This document shows positions 7,621 through 17,986 of a stretch of 64,000 nt of DNA, piece by piece. Both the position numbers and the translations under genes were made by a program. The DNA lies in assembly GCA_026126125.1 (NCBI GenBank), contig JAHCJW010000002.1:18470-82469 (forward strand). The letters run 5' to 3'. The stretch is from Devosia sp. GTDB taxonomy: Bacteria; Pseudomonadota; Alphaproteobacteria; Rhizobiales; Devosiaceae. Positions within the stretch are counted from its first letter, which is position 1. Every line of letters begins with the position of its first letter. Below the pieces are notes generated by a model. It was not told the origin of the DNA. It saw nothing but the letters and a program-made list of their open reading frames with translations, and did not search any database.

Positions 7621-8494
7621 TATTGGATACGTCCTTGGCTGGGTAGCGACGGTCGAGACGCGCGGTCAGGGCCAGCGCAAAAAGAATAATGACAATACCA
7701 AAGATGGTGGTCCAGGCCGGCACTTCGCCAAAGGCGAAGAAGCCGGCGAAACTGGCGAGAACGATCGAGAGATAGCCGAGCGGAGCCAACACATTGGCAG
7801 GGGTCGATTGGTAAGCGCGCAGATAGCAATATTGCGCCACCTGGGCGATGACGCCGATGCCGAGCAATAATGGCCAGGATGAGGGCGCAACCGGCTGCCA
7901 GGCAAAGGCAGCGGGAATGGCGGAAAAAATGGTGAGACCGACCGTATAAAATACCATGAGAACAGTGGTGTTTTCATCCTTGAGCGCGCGGGTCTGCACG
8001 GTTGCGAGCGAACCGAAGAGAACCGCGGCCAGGGCGGCGAGAATGCCGGCATTCCAAGCGACTTCGCCCGGGGCGACCATGACCATAACCCCGGCAAAAC
8101 CGATAGCCGCGCCGATCCAGCGCCAGGGGCCTGAACGCTCGCCGAGCATGAAGGTGGCCAGGGCCAGCACCACCAGCGGCCGCATGAAGCCAATGGCATT
8201 GGCCAGCGCCAGTGGCAGGGCGGTGAGCGCAGCGAAATTGGCATTGAGCGCCGCCGTATTGCAAAACACGCGGAAGGCGTGACGGCCCCATTGCTGTGTC
8301 TGGCGCAGGGCGTGACGATGGCGCCACGCCAGCGGCAGCACGCTGACCAGCCCAACCAGCGAGCGGATGAACACCATCTGCACGGCGGGATAATCGGCAC
8401 CTCCGAGCTTGACCAGCACCGTCATGATGGTGACGAGGCTCATGTCGCAGAGCAACCAGACCATCCCCTTATCGGGCGCGGCGGGCTTGGACAT
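7604..8494 (-). CDS. DMT/EamA family transporter
   Basis: A 296-residue membrane protein with about ten hydrophobic helices in two EamA repeats (first repeat includes FIRSLVGLVSVLPLAW and GFMRPLVVLALATFMLGE; second includes YLSIVLASFAGFFAFGEVP). The drug/metabolite superfamily moves small metabolites across the inner membrane, often as exporters. The ATG at 8494 follows the PIG-L stop codon by one base, so the two are likely translationally coupled, and its own end overlaps the oxidase gene. Within this operon it could export a product or move an amino compound; the direction and substrate are unknown. Confidence 0.87.
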   Translation of the reverse strand: MSKPAAPDKGMVWLLCDMSLVTIMTVLVKLGGADYPAVQMVFIRSLVGLVSVLPLAWRHRHALRQTQQWGRHAFRVFCNTAALNANFAALTALPLALANAIGFMRPLVVLALATFMLGERSGPWRWIGAAIGFAGVMVMVAPGEVAWNAGILAALAAVLFGSLATVQTRALKDENTTVLMVFYTVGLTIFSAIPAAFAWQPVAPSSWPLLLGIGVIAQVAQYCYLRAYQSTPANVLAPLGYLSIVLASFAGFFAFGEVPAWTTIFGIVIILFALALTARLDRRYPAKDVSNNGSDI

Positions 8495-8495
8495 C

Positions 8496-10859
8496 TCAGG
8501 CTGGTTGCAGGAGATTGGCCATGATGCGGAAGGCGCCGGGAACCAGGCGATCGAGTTGATGATGCAGCACGAGACTGGTGTGGGTGTGGCGGCCCTTGCC
8601 GATTTCCGCCGAGAGCATAGAGCCGGTGAGCGGGTTTTCGCCTTCGTCGTGCATGGAGAGGAGCGGCTGATAGGCCTTGTCCCAATCCGAGGCGAAATAG
8701 AGGCCGCGCTCCTTGTCCCAGCCGGCGAAATCATCCTGGGTGATGGCGTTGGGGCCGGCCAGCAATTTGTGGTCGGGGGCAAGCACGGTGACCGGCGCCG
8801 CCGGATTGGTGACGCGCCAGCGCAGCGAGGGCGAGCCGATGACGAGACGTCGCGGTGGCGTGGTCTCGGGCGTCCAGCCATCGGTGGGACGATGATAAAG
8901 GGTGACAAGATGCCCGCCCTGTTCGACCCAATGGTGAAGACGCGGCGCGGCAGCGGCAAGATCGGGCCGGTTGCCGAAGGCGAAAATACCGACGACGATA
9001 GTGTCGAATTCGGCAAGGCTGCCGGAAAGGGCGTCCGCTTCCAGCATTGTGGGATTGGCGCCCATGCGGTCGAGCCAATGGCCGACGCGGTCGCTGCCGC
9101 CGCCGATATAGCCGATGCGGGATTTGGGCAAAGTGAGATCTAGGGCCAGAATGTCGAGGGCCAGCGGTTTGACGAAACGGGTGCGCCCGATATGCTGATA
9201 GGCAATCGGCGTCACCTGATGGGCCACCCGACCGGCAATACGAACGGGCAGGCTATGACGGCCCGGCGCCAGAGCTGGCGTAGCTGTGAGGCGAAAACCG
9301 TCTGTCTCAGCGGTGAATTCGACGCCCTGAGGAGCTTCCAGCGCCATCTGTGTCAGATCGGGCTGCGGCTTGACCGCGACGTGATGACTTGCCTCGGCCG
9401 GAAGCGGGATAATCAACGCCTCGGGGGCAAGGGTCAGCGAATGGGGCGGCTGGACCTGGAATTGCTCTTCGGTATCGACGCTGAAACTGATGGTTTCCCC
9501 TATGAGGGCAGCGGTGACGGAGAGCCAGAGGGTGCCATTGCCGCCCAGGCTTGACCAATCGGGGGCAAAGGCATTGGTGATCTGGGCGTCGGCGCGAACC
9601 TTGAGGGTGAGGTTGGCCCGGGTCTCAACCTCGACGGGCCCGGCGGGGTCGAGTGCGGCGCCGCCTATGGGCTGGACGGCAATAGTATCGGCAAGGCCGG
9701 GCTCGACTTCGACCATGAGGTCGACGCTGCCGCCCGGTACGACATCGGCCGAGGCCAGGCCGACGTAAACGCGGATATTGGCGGCTGCGGCGATGGCCGC
9801 GTCGATCTCGACCAGCTTGCGGGCGAGACGGTGGTCATGGAGGTCGAGCACCTTGGCATCGAGCGCGGACTGGGCTTCGCCGATGTGGCTCCGGGCAGCC
9901 AGAAGGGCCCGGATGGCGGCCCTGGCATCGGGGAAAGACGCGATGGCTTCGGCGAGGGCGGCATCAGCGGCGCCGAGAGCGACATGCGGGGCGAGATCGG
10001 CCAGCCGGGTTGGCAGTTCGGCCAGAATATCGGGTTCCAAACCGCCCGCGAGCAGATGCAGGTCCCAGCGGGCCGGCGCGGGGTGGATCCAGTGCCCCAT
10101 GTTCTGGCTCGCGTGATAGGCACGGGAAATCTCGCCCAGCCGATCATAGGCGAGGCCGGTCGCCGGATCGAAACTCCGCGCGATGACTGTGGTGGTGGCT
10201 GGCGGCGGCGGCACTTCGTCGTCGTAGTAGCCGTTTTCGCCGCCGGTCCAGGCGGGGAGATAGTATTTGGCAACGCGCCAGGGTTTGAGGCCCTCCGCAG
10301 CGTGTTCCAGGAAGCACGCGGGGTCGGCGGCGAGCGCCAGGGCGGTTTCGGCGGCCTGTGTCATGGCGCGGTGATGGCCATGCTGGCCGGGCACGTCGAG
10401 GAAAGTGGGGATGACGATATCGGGCCGGAACTGGCGGTAGGCGCGAACCAAACGCTCGATGGTGCGGTCCTTGCCCCAGCGCGACAGCGTATCGGGGCCG
10501 GATTTGGAGAAACCGAAATCGTGGACCGGGTCATCCGGACCATGGCCGAGCCAGGCCAGGTCGGCGTCGATGACACGAGCGGATTCTTCCATTTCACGGC
10601 TGCGCATGACGCCCAGCACACCGCCACGCTCGGGACCCAGAATGTTCTGGCCGCCTTCGCCGCGGGTCGAACAGGCGATCACCACCCGCATGCCATGCTG
10701 GTGGCGGAGGGTGGCGAGCAGGCCGTTCTGCTCGTCATCGGGGTGGGCGCCGGTGTTCATGACGGTCAGCGGCGAGGCGAGGCGACCAAGGGCGTGACGG
10801 AAGGTGACGAGATAGGGCTGGGCCGCCTGTCGGCGGAGGCGTTCGCGACTGGTGAGCAT
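8496..10859 (-). CDS. cytosolic PIG-L (LmbE) family N-deacetylase, paralogue of the exported one
   Basis: A 787-residue paralogue of the protein at 3788-6292, matching along its whole length, from the zinc motif GAHPDDEQNG and GQHGHH to the ending HTHTSLVLHHQLD..PGAFRIMANL. It has no signal peptide: the protein begins MLTSRERLRRQ directly before the catalytic domain, so it should stay in the cytoplasm. The frame stays open upstream into the ROK gene but that part is unlike the family, so ATG 10859, 25 bp after the ROK stop, is used. Likely reaction: hydrolysis of an N-acetyl group from an N-acetylglucosamine-type conjugate. Together with the exported copy this implies deacetylation on both sides of the inner membrane or two related substrates. 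Confidence 0.87.
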   Translation of the reverse strand: MLTSRERLRRQAAQPYLVTFRHALGRLASPLTVMNTGAHPDDEQNGLLATLRHQHGMRVVIACSTRGEGGQNILGPERGGVLGVMRSREMEESARVIDADLAWLGHGPDDPVHDFGFSKSGPDTLSRWGKDRTIERLVRAYRQFRPDIVIPTFLDVPGQHGHHRAMTQAAETALALAADPACFLEHAAEGLKPWRVAKYYLPAWTGGENGYYDDEVPPPPATTTVIARSFDPATGLAYDRLGEISRAYHASQNMGHWIHPAPARWDLHLLAGGLEPDILAELPTRLADLAPHVALGAADAALAEAIASFPDARAAIRALLAARSHIGEAQSALDAKVLDLHDHRLARKLVEIDAAIAAAANIRVYVGLASADVVPGGSVDLMVEVEPGLADTIAVQPIGGAALDPAGPVEVETRANLTLKVRADAQITNAFAPDWSSLGGNGTLWLSVTAALIGETISFSVDTEEQFQVQPPHSLTLAPEALIIPLPAEASHHVAVKPQPDLTQMALEAPQGVEFTAETDGFRLTATPALAPGRHSLPVRIAGRVAHQVTPIAYQHIGRTRFVKPLALDILALDLTLPKSRIGYIGGGSDRVGHWLDRMGANPTMLEADALSGSLAEFDTIVVGIFAFGNRPDLAAAAPRLHHWVEQGGHLVTLYHRPTDGWTPETTPPRRLVIGSPSLRWRVTNPAAPVTVLAPDHKLLAGPNAITQDDFAGWDKERGLYFASDWDKAYQPLLSMHDEGENPLTGSMLSAEIGKGRHTHTSLVLHHQLDRLVPGAFRIMANLLQPA

Positions 10860-10884
10860 TCTTGATTTCCAGAAAAGGCAGGGA

Positions 10885-12141
10885 TCAGGTCGTCGGATCG
10901 GCGACGCTGAGATGGGGCGAAACGGTATCGAGCAGCGGCAACGCGGCCGCGCCCAAGGCGGCGGTGAGCAAGCCGGTCTGGCCACGCAGGACGCGCGGCA
11001 GGGAACGCTGGCCGCGGGTCGCAACCGAAACGGGCAAAGGCGAGAGAGCGTTGATAACCGAATCGAACACCGAGTCGGGCAGGCCGCCGCCAAAAATCAC
11101 CGTTTCTGGATCGAAGATATTTTCCAGCAGGGCAACGGTGGGCGCCAGATAATCGGCGGCCATGGCGATCCAGTCGTTGAGCGACTGGTCGTTATTGTCG
11201 TGCAGTTTCTGGATATCTTCGACGCTGGCGGTGTAGATGCCGGACATGGCGAGGCGTTCGCGCAGCGCGAATACGGAAACGAAGCGCTCCAACGCACCAG
11301 CGGGGCCATAGACGGCCCGTCCCTTGCGCGGGGTCAGGCCGATATGGCCGATTTCGCCGGCATTGCCGAACGCGCCGCGCAGCGGGCGGCCATCCTGAAT
11401 GACCCCGAGGCCCAGACCAACACCAAAATAGAGGTAACAGAAATTGCTGAGCTGACGGCCTGCGCCATAAAGGCGCTCGCCCACAACGGCGGCGGTGGCG
11501 TCGTTTTCCACAACCACATGCTGGCCGGTGGCCTTGGCGAATAGCTGGACCGGGTCAACGCCCGTCCAACCCGGTAGCGTGGCCGGACCAACCGAGCTCA
11601 TGCCTTCGATCTCGAAGGGACCGGGCATCACCACGCCGATGCCCAGCAGAGAACTGCTGCTGGCGCCAAGCGAGGCCTGAAGCTTGTGCACTTCATTGGC
11701 AGCCAGCCCCGGAACAACATCGGGACCCTGGCTATCGGGCGTCAGATCGACGATCGACTGGCCACGAATGCCGCCGGAAAGGTCGAGCAACACGGTGACC
11801 ATGTGGTCGGCCGCAACTTCGATCCCGGCGGTGAGCGGACCGTTTGGATTGACGGCGAACTGAATGGGAGGCTGGCCTCGACCGGAGCGCAGGCGGCCCA
11901 ACTCGATCAGCAGGCCCTCTTCAAGCAGTTCCTCAACAATATTGGCAACGGCCTGCGGGGTCAGCTGCGCGCGACGTGCGATCTCGGTGCGCCCAAGATG
12001 CTCATGCATACGGATCACTTCGAGCACGACACGACGATTATGAGCCCGGTTGCGTTCCGGATTGGAGCCGATGGCCACGCGCTGGCGCAGGATTTTCTTG
12101 CTGCGACTGTTCACTGTGTCCGGCCCTCCAAACTCACGCAT
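10885..12141 (-). CDS. ROK-family transcriptional regulator (NagC/Mlc-like)
   Basis: A 418-residue regulator with an N-terminal winged helix-turn-helix (GRTEIARRAQLTPQAVANIVEEL) and a C-terminal ROK sugar-kinase-like domain (AGIEVAADHMVTVLLDL; GVVMPGPFE; ENDATAAVVGE; GNAGEIGHIGLTP). The CxCGxxGC zinc motif after the conserved histidine, normal in NagC and Mlc, is absent: this stretch has no cysteines. ROK repressors sense free or phosphorylated sugars, often amino sugars. It is divergent from the CUT1 importer operon and is the first gene of its own operon with PIG-L, DMT and the oxidase, so it probably controls both. Two operator-like palindromes lie in the intergenic region. Confidence 0.92.
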   Translation of the reverse strand: MREFGGPDTVNSRSKKILRQRVAIGSNPERNRAHNRRVVLEVIRMHEHLGRTEIARRAQLTPQAVANIVEELLEEGLLIELGRLRSGRGQPPIQFAVNPNGPLTAGIEVAADHMVTVLLDLSGGIRGQSIVDLTPDSQGPDVVPGLAANEVHKLQASLGASSSSLLGIGVVMPGPFEIEGMSSVGPATLPGWTGVDPVQLFAKATGQHVVVENDATAAVVGERLYGAGRQLSNFCYLYFGVGLGLGVIQDGRPLRGAFGNAGEIGHIGLTPRKGRAVYGPAGALERFVSVFALRERLAMSGIYTASVEDIQKLHDNNDQSLNDWIAMAADYLAPTVALLENIFDPETVIFGGGLPDSVFDSVINALSPLPVSVATRGQRSLPRVLRGQTGLLTAALGAAALPLLDTVSPHLSVADPTT

Positions 12142-12310
12142 ACACGACGTGGAAAAATCAGACTAGACGCCAAACAGAATAACTCAAGTAGATTATTTTA
12201 TTGACAAGCCGGTGTCGCATATCTCACGCTAGAGATGGATTGGCGGTCGTGCGCCTATCTCGCACCAGAGATGACCACTGAGGGATCGGTGGCTTTAAGA
12301 GAGGGATTGA
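12142..12310. promoter_or_regulatory. divergent promoter region with tandem ROK-type operators
   Basis: Two near-identical palindromes, consensus TATCTCRCRCYAGAGATG, have arms ATCTC at 12221-12225 and 12257-12261 and arms GAGAT at 12232-12236 and 12268-12272, each with a 6-bp spacer and their centres 36 bp apart. A TTGACA lies at 12201-12206 on the plus strand and a TAACTCAAGT box at 12180-12189. The palindromes sit between the promoter and the binding-protein gene, a place suited to repression by the neighbouring ROK protein. I could not fix a -10 box. Confidence 0.65.
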
Positions 12311-13549
12311 ATGTTCACCAAAGCAAAGATGGCTGCGCTGGCAGCAAGCATCAGCTTTCTCGCCCTGAGCTCTGCCCAGGCCGTGGAAATTGAATATTGG
12401 CAGTATGTGTTCGACAGCCGCGTCCAGGCCATGGACAAGCTGATCGCGAACTTCCAGGCAGCAAACCCGGACATCACCGTCAAGCACACCACCTTCCCCT
12501 ATGCCGACTACCAGACCCGCGTCGTCGCGGCCAAGGTTGCGGGCCAGGGCCCCGATGTTGTGCAGCTGTTCTACGGCTGGACCGACCAGTTCGTGAATGG
12601 CGGCCTGATCAAGCCGCTCGACCCGGCCGTGTTCCCGCATGACGAGATCGAATCCGAGTTTTTCCCGATCGTTTCGGCGATGAAGCGCGGCGAAGACTAT
12701 TACGGCCTGCCCACTGCCGTGCGCTCGCTCGCCCTGTTCTACAACAAGGCCCTGCTCGATGAAGCCGGTGTCCAGCCGCCGAGCACGCTCGATGAGTTGC
12801 TGGCTGTCGCCGAGGCCACCACCAAGCGCGATGGTGGCGGCAACATCACCACGGCCGGCATCACCATGGATATGGCTGGCCAGGACCACCATTGGTGGCG
12901 CGAGACCCTGATCCGCCAGTTTGGCGGCGCTCCCTACGACGCTGAAGGCAATGTCGCCTATGACGACGCGGCCGGCGCTGCGGCGCTGAAGTTCTACACC
13001 GACCTTCAGACCGAGCATAAGGTCGGCCTCATCGGCTTCATGGACGAAGGCCAGGCTGCATTCCGCGCCGGCATGGCCGCCATGACCATCGACGGCACCT
13101 TCCGTCTCGGGGCTTTTGCCAACAACCCGTTCGAATGGGGCGTGGTGGAACTGCCGGCCAATGCCGAAGGCCTCAAGTCCAACTATTCGAGCTATTTCGC
13201 CAACGCCATCGGCGCGACCGCCGAGGGTGAAGAGCTGGAAGCCGCCCAGAAGTTCCTCGCCTATATCTCCTCGCCCGAAGCGATGGAAATCTGGCTCGCA
13301 ACCGTGGGTGAACTCCCTGCTCGCCGCGACGTCGCCCTGACCGAAGCCAATCTGGCCGACCCGATCCGTGGCCCGTTCCTCAAGGGCCTCGAATACGCGC
13401 AGACCACCCGCTTCTATGACGAAGCCGCACAGCGCCAGACTTCGATCGACATGGTCAACCGCGTTCTGCTCGAGGGCCAGTCGATCGAGGATTCGATCGC
13501 TCAGGCCGCTGCTGCCGAACAGGGCATCATCGACGCCGGTCGTCAGTAA
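12311..13549 (+). CDS. CUT1-family sugar ABC transporter, solute-binding protein
   Basis: A 412-residue periplasmic binding protein of SBP family 1. It has a signal peptide (MFTKAKMAALAASISFLALSSAQA) followed by VEIEYWQYVFDSRVQAMDKLIANF, the usual opening of sugar- and oligosaccharide-binding proteins. It is the first gene of a rightward operon with two permeases, a lyase, an ATPase, a kinase and a NagB-like deaminase. The companion enzymes suggest an amino-sugar derivative as ligand; the protein itself only supports a carbohydrate or glycerol-phosphate-like compound. AGAGAGGG precedes the ATG. Confidence 0.92.
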   Translation: MFTKAKMAALAASISFLALSSAQAVEIEYWQYVFDSRVQAMDKLIANFQAANPDITVKHTTFPYADYQTRVVAAKVAGQGPDVVQLFYGWTDQFVNGGLIKPLDPAVFPHDEIESEFFPIVSAMKRGEDYYGLPTAVRSLALFYNKALLDEAGVQPPSTLDELLAVAEATTKRDGGGNITTAGITMDMAGQDHHWWRETLIRQFGGAPYDAEGNVAYDDAAGAAALKFYTDLQTEHKVGLIGFMDEGQAAFRAGMAAMTIDGTFRLGAFANNPFEWGVVELPANAEGLKSNYSSYFANAIGATAEGEELEAAQKFLAYISSPEAMEIWLATVGELPARRDVALTEANLADPIRGPFLKGLEYAQTTRFYDEAAQRQTSIDMVNRVLLEGQSIEDSIAQAAAAEQGIIDAGRQ

Positions 13550-13567
13550 GCCTAACGTCAAACCATA

Positions 13568-13598
13568 GATCGGTGGCGGCGTGGCGCCGCCACCGATC
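13568..13598 (+). other. intercistronic mRNA hairpin between binding protein and permease
   Basis: GATCGGTGGCGGC (13568-13580) and GCCGCCACCGATC (13586-13598) form a perfect 13-bp stem over a 5-nt loop with no T-run. Such stems after the binding-protein gene of ABC operons, as in malE-malF, partly stop transcription and protect the upstream message, so the binding protein is made in excess. Confidence 0.7.
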
Positions 13599-13620
13599 AT
13601 CGGCTTCCCAAGGAGCGATC

Positions 13621-14553
13621 ATGGCGTCGGCAAACGCAACTTCCCCCGCAGGCCCGTCTCGCTTTTGGGATCGCCTGAATATCAGCACCAAGCGTTTGAT
13701 CTGGGCCTGGGCCTTTCTGGCTCTGCCCATTCTGTTCTACGCTGGCATCCGCTTTTACCCCACCTTCCAGGCCTTCTGGCTGTCCCTGACCAATTGGGAC
13801 CTGCTGCGGCCGGCCCAATTCATCGGCCTGGCGAACTATCAGAAAATGTTCGCCGATCCGATCTTCTGGAAAGTGTTTCAGAACACCTTCCTCTATCTCA
13901 TCATCGGCACGCCGATCAGCCTGCTGATCTCGTTTGTGATCGCCTATTACCTTGACCGCGTTAAGGTGATGCACGGCTTCATTCGGGCGCTCTATTTCCT
14001 GCCCTATTTGACCACGGCCGCGGCCATGGGCTGGGTATGGCGCTGGTTCTATCAGCCGGTTCCGATCGGTGTGATCAACAGCTTTCTCTCCACGCTCGGC
14101 ATTGCTCAGCAGCCGTTCCTGCGCTCGGTCGATCAGGCGCTGATTTCCATCCTTATTCCGGCAATCTGGGCGGGCCTTGGCTTCCAGATCATCATCTTCA
14201 TGGCCGGTCTGCGCGCCATTCCCTCAACCTTCTACGAAGCCGCGCGCATCGACGGGCTGGGGGAATGGGCAATCCTGCGCAAGATCACCATTCCGCTGCT
14301 GAAGCCGACAACCGTTTTCCTGGTCGTGTTTTCGTCCATCGGCTTCCTGCGCATTTTCGACCAGGTCTACAACATGACCACCAATGATCCGGGCGGGCCG
14401 CTGAACGCGACCAAACCGCTGGTGCTCATGATCTATCAGACCGCCTTCTCCTCCTATCAGATGGGCTATGCCGCGGCGCAGACCGTGGTTCTGTTCACCA
14501 TCCTGCTCATCGTCTCGCTGCTCCAGCTTTACGTGCTGAGGGAAAAGAAATGA
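13621..14553 (+). CDS. CUT1-family sugar ABC transporter permease (MalF/UgpA-like)
   Basis: A 310-residue inner-membrane permease with six predicted helices and the EAA loop EAARIDGLGEWAILRKITIPLLKP that contacts the ATPase. The start at 13621 is supported by AAGGAG ten bases upstream; the frame is open a further 16 codons through the hairpin without an initiation signal. Its stop overlaps the next permease start (ATGA). It forms the heterodimeric channel with the following gene. Confidence 0.92.
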   Translation: MASANATSPAGPSRFWDRLNISTKRLIWAWAFLALPILFYAGIRFYPTFQAFWLSLTNWDLLRPAQFIGLANYQKMFADPIFWKVFQNTFLYLIIGTPISLLISFVIAYYLDRVKVMHGFIRALYFLPYLTTAAAMGWVWRWFYQPVPIGVINSFLSTLGIAQQPFLRSVDQALISILIPAIWAGLGFQIIIFMAGLRAIPSTFYEAARIDGLGEWAILRKITIPLLKPTTVFLVVFSSIGFLRIFDQVYNMTTNDPGGPLNATKPLVLMIYQTAFSSYQMGYAAAQTVVLFTILLIVSLLQLYVLREKK

Positions 14554-15407
14554 CCGCCATCACCGAAACCAGGGAATTGGCGGCCAATCGCCGCGACATT
14601 CGCCCCGGCCGCATCATCGCCTGGACCCTGCTGCTGATCGGCGGGCTGATCATGATCACGCCTTTGCTGTTCATGTTCTCGACCTCACTCAAGACCTCAG
14701 GCCAGGTCTATGACCTGCGCCTGATCCCGGCAGCGCCGACATTTGAAAACTACATCAAGGTTCTGGGCGATGGCCGCTTCATGCGGTGGTTCCTCAACTC
14801 GACCTTCATCGCGCTGACCGTCACGCTCTCCAACGTGTTCTTCGACAGCCTTGTCGGCTATACGCTGGCCAAGTTCGAGTTCCGTGGCCGCTATTTCATT
14901 TTCCTCGCCATTCTCTCGACCCTAATGATCCCGACCGAAATGCTGGTGATCCCGTGGTATCTGATGTCAAGCCAGCTTGGATGGATCGACAGCTATTGGG
15001 GCATCATGTTCCCCGGTATGATGACGGCCTTCGGCACTTTCCTGATGAAGCAGTTCTTCGAGGGCGTGCCCAACGACTTCCTCGAAGCGGCACGTGTCGA
15101 TGGGCTCAACGAGTTTACCATCTGGTGGAAGATCGCCATGCCCATGGTTGTGCCCGCCATCTCGGCTCTGGCCATCTTCACCTTCCTTGGCAATTGGACC
15201 GCGTTCTTCTGGCCGCTGATCGTGACCACCTCCAAGGAGCTTTATACGCTGCCCGTGGGCATCTCGAGCTTCTCGGCGGAATCGTCCATTCAGTGGGAGC
15301 TGATCATGACCGGCGCCGCCATCGGCACCATCCCCACGCTCCTCGTGTTCCTGGCTCTGCAGCGGTTTATCGTGCGCGGCGTCATGCTGGCCGGCCTCAA
15401 GGGTTAA
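14550..15407 (+). CDS. CUT1-family sugar ABC transporter permease (MalG/UgpE-like)
   Basis: A 285-residue permease with six helices and the EAA motif EAARVDGLNEFTIWWKIAMPMVVPA. It begins inside the stop codon of the first permease (ATGA at 14550-14553) and ends three bases before the lyase gene, so all are translated as one unit. The short C-terminal end (VRGVMLAGLKG) is typical for the MalG branch. Confidence 0.92.
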   Translation: MTAITETRELAANRRDIRPGRIIAWTLLLIGGLIMITPLLFMFSTSLKTSGQVYDLRLIPAAPTFENYIKVLGDGRFMRWFLNSTFIALTVTLSNVFFDSLVGYTLAKFEFRGRYFIFLAILSTLMIPTEMLVIPWYLMSSQLGWIDSYWGIMFPGMMTAFGTFLMKQFFEGVPNDFLEAARVDGLNEFTIWWKIAMPMVVPAISALAIFTFLGNWTAFFWPLIVTTSKELYTLPVGISSFSAESSIQWELIMTGAAIGTIPTLLVFLALQRFIVRGVMLAGLKG

Positions 15408-15410
15408 GCA

Positions 15411-16918
15411 ATGACCGATCCCCGTCTTTCCGATACTTCCGTCTTTCCGGACCCCGTTTACAAAAAGACCGTTCTGGCGCCGCTGTTTGATGGCGCCAAG
15501 AACCACCATGTCGAGGGCTTCCGCGCCATTGACCGCGCGCACCTGGTGATGCTGGCCGAAACCGGCATTGTCGGAGCCGATCAGGCCAGCGCCATTGCCA
15601 AGGCGCTCGATAGTATCGATGCCGAAATCGAGCCATCCGAACTGGTCTATACCGGCGAGGTGGAAGACTTCTTCTTCCTCATCGAGAAAGAACTAAAGAA
15701 GCGCGTCGGCCCGGATCTGGGAGGACGCCTGCACACGGCGCGCTCGCGCAACGATATCGACCACACCCTGTTCAAGCTCGGCCTGCGCGAACGGCTCAAT
15801 GTGCTGATCGGCAAGGCGCTGGCCCTGCATAAGGCCCTGATCGAGGCCGCCGAGCGGGAAAAGGACACGCTGATCGTGGCCTATACCCATGGCCAGCCGG
15901 CGCAACCGACCACTTTCGGGCACTATCTCTCGGCCATTGTGGAATTCGTCGAGCGCGACATCGGGCGGCTGTTCGATGCCTATGCCATCGTCGATCTCTC
16001 GCCCATGGGCGCCGCCGCGATCACGACGACCGGCTTTCCAACCGACCGGGCGCGCGTTGCCGAGCTGCTCGGTTTTGCCGGCCCGCTACAGAATTCCTAT
16101 TCCTGCATTGCCGGGGTCGATTACATCACCTCGACCTATTCGGCGATCGAGCTGATGTTCCTCCATCTTGGCCGTCCCATCCAGGACTTCCAGGTCTGGA
16201 CCAGTTTCGAGGTTGGACAGATCTATGTGCCCAATAGCCTGGTGCAGATCTCCTCCATCATGCCGCAGAAGCGCAATCCGGTGCCCATCGAGCATTTGCG
16301 CCATCTGGCCAGCCAGACCGTGGGCAGGGCTCATGCCATGCTGACGGTGATGCACAATACGCCCTTCACCGACATGAATGACAGCGAAGGCGAAACCCAG
16401 TCCATGGGCTATGGCGCCTTTGACAGCGCTTATCGGGTGCTGGACCTGCTGGCGGCTCTGGTCGGTCAGATCCGCATCGATCCGGCACGGGTGGCGCAGA
16501 ATATCCGCCGCTCCTGCATCACCATCACCGAACTGGCCGACAGCCTGGTGCGGCGGGAAGGCCTGTCCTTCCGCGAGGGGCACGAAATTGCCGCGGCGGT
16601 CGCCAAGGCCGTCGTGGCCATGGGCGGCGATCTGATGAGCGATGGCTATGGCCCGTTCGGTGCTGCCTTTGAACAGGCAACCGGCCGCACCTCGAGCCTC
16701 GACGCGGCAACATTCGCCGAGCTGGTCTCGCCTGAATACTTCGTTGCCGTCCGCACGCGCTTCGGTGGCCCGGCACCGGAGCCGCTGCTGGCGGCCATCG
16801 CCGGATACAAGGACCGCTCGGCCCAATTGAACGAACAATTTCAAACTCTGCTGCGCCGTCAGTCCGATGCCGCGCGCCTGCTCAAAGAGCGTTTCGACGC
16901 ATTGAAGGGAACAGCCTG

Positions 16919-16919
<1 letters not shown>
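15411..16919 (+). CDS. argininosuccinate-lyase superfamily C-N lyase (ArgH paralogue, possibly EDDS-lyase-like)
   Basis: A 502-residue member of the fumarase/aspartase superfamily, ArgH branch. Visible motifs are HTARSRND (108-115), the TH pair at 159-160 (AYTHGQPAQPTTFGHYL) and the flexible signature loop SSIMPQKRNP at 281-290 that carries the catalytic base serine. Enzymes of this branch split an N-substituted aspartate into fumarate and an amine. True ArgH is about 460 residues and usually reads MPQKKNP; the MPQKRNPVP form, the greater length and the position inside a sugar ABC operon argue against arginine synthesis. Ethylenediamine-disuccinate (EDDS) lyase is a characterised member acting on other N-substituted aspartates. 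With a PfkB kinase and NagB-type deaminase next door, an aspartate-amino-sugar adduct is a possible substrate. Its stop overlaps the ATPase start by one base. Confidence 0.85.

Positions 16920-17982
<1,063 letters not shown>

Positions 17983-17986
<4 letters not shown>

Noticed and set aside
12224-13600. A 458-codon minus-strand frame opposite the CUT1 binding protein
   Set aside because: No family motifs; it is the antisense of a clear solute-binding protein with signal peptide.
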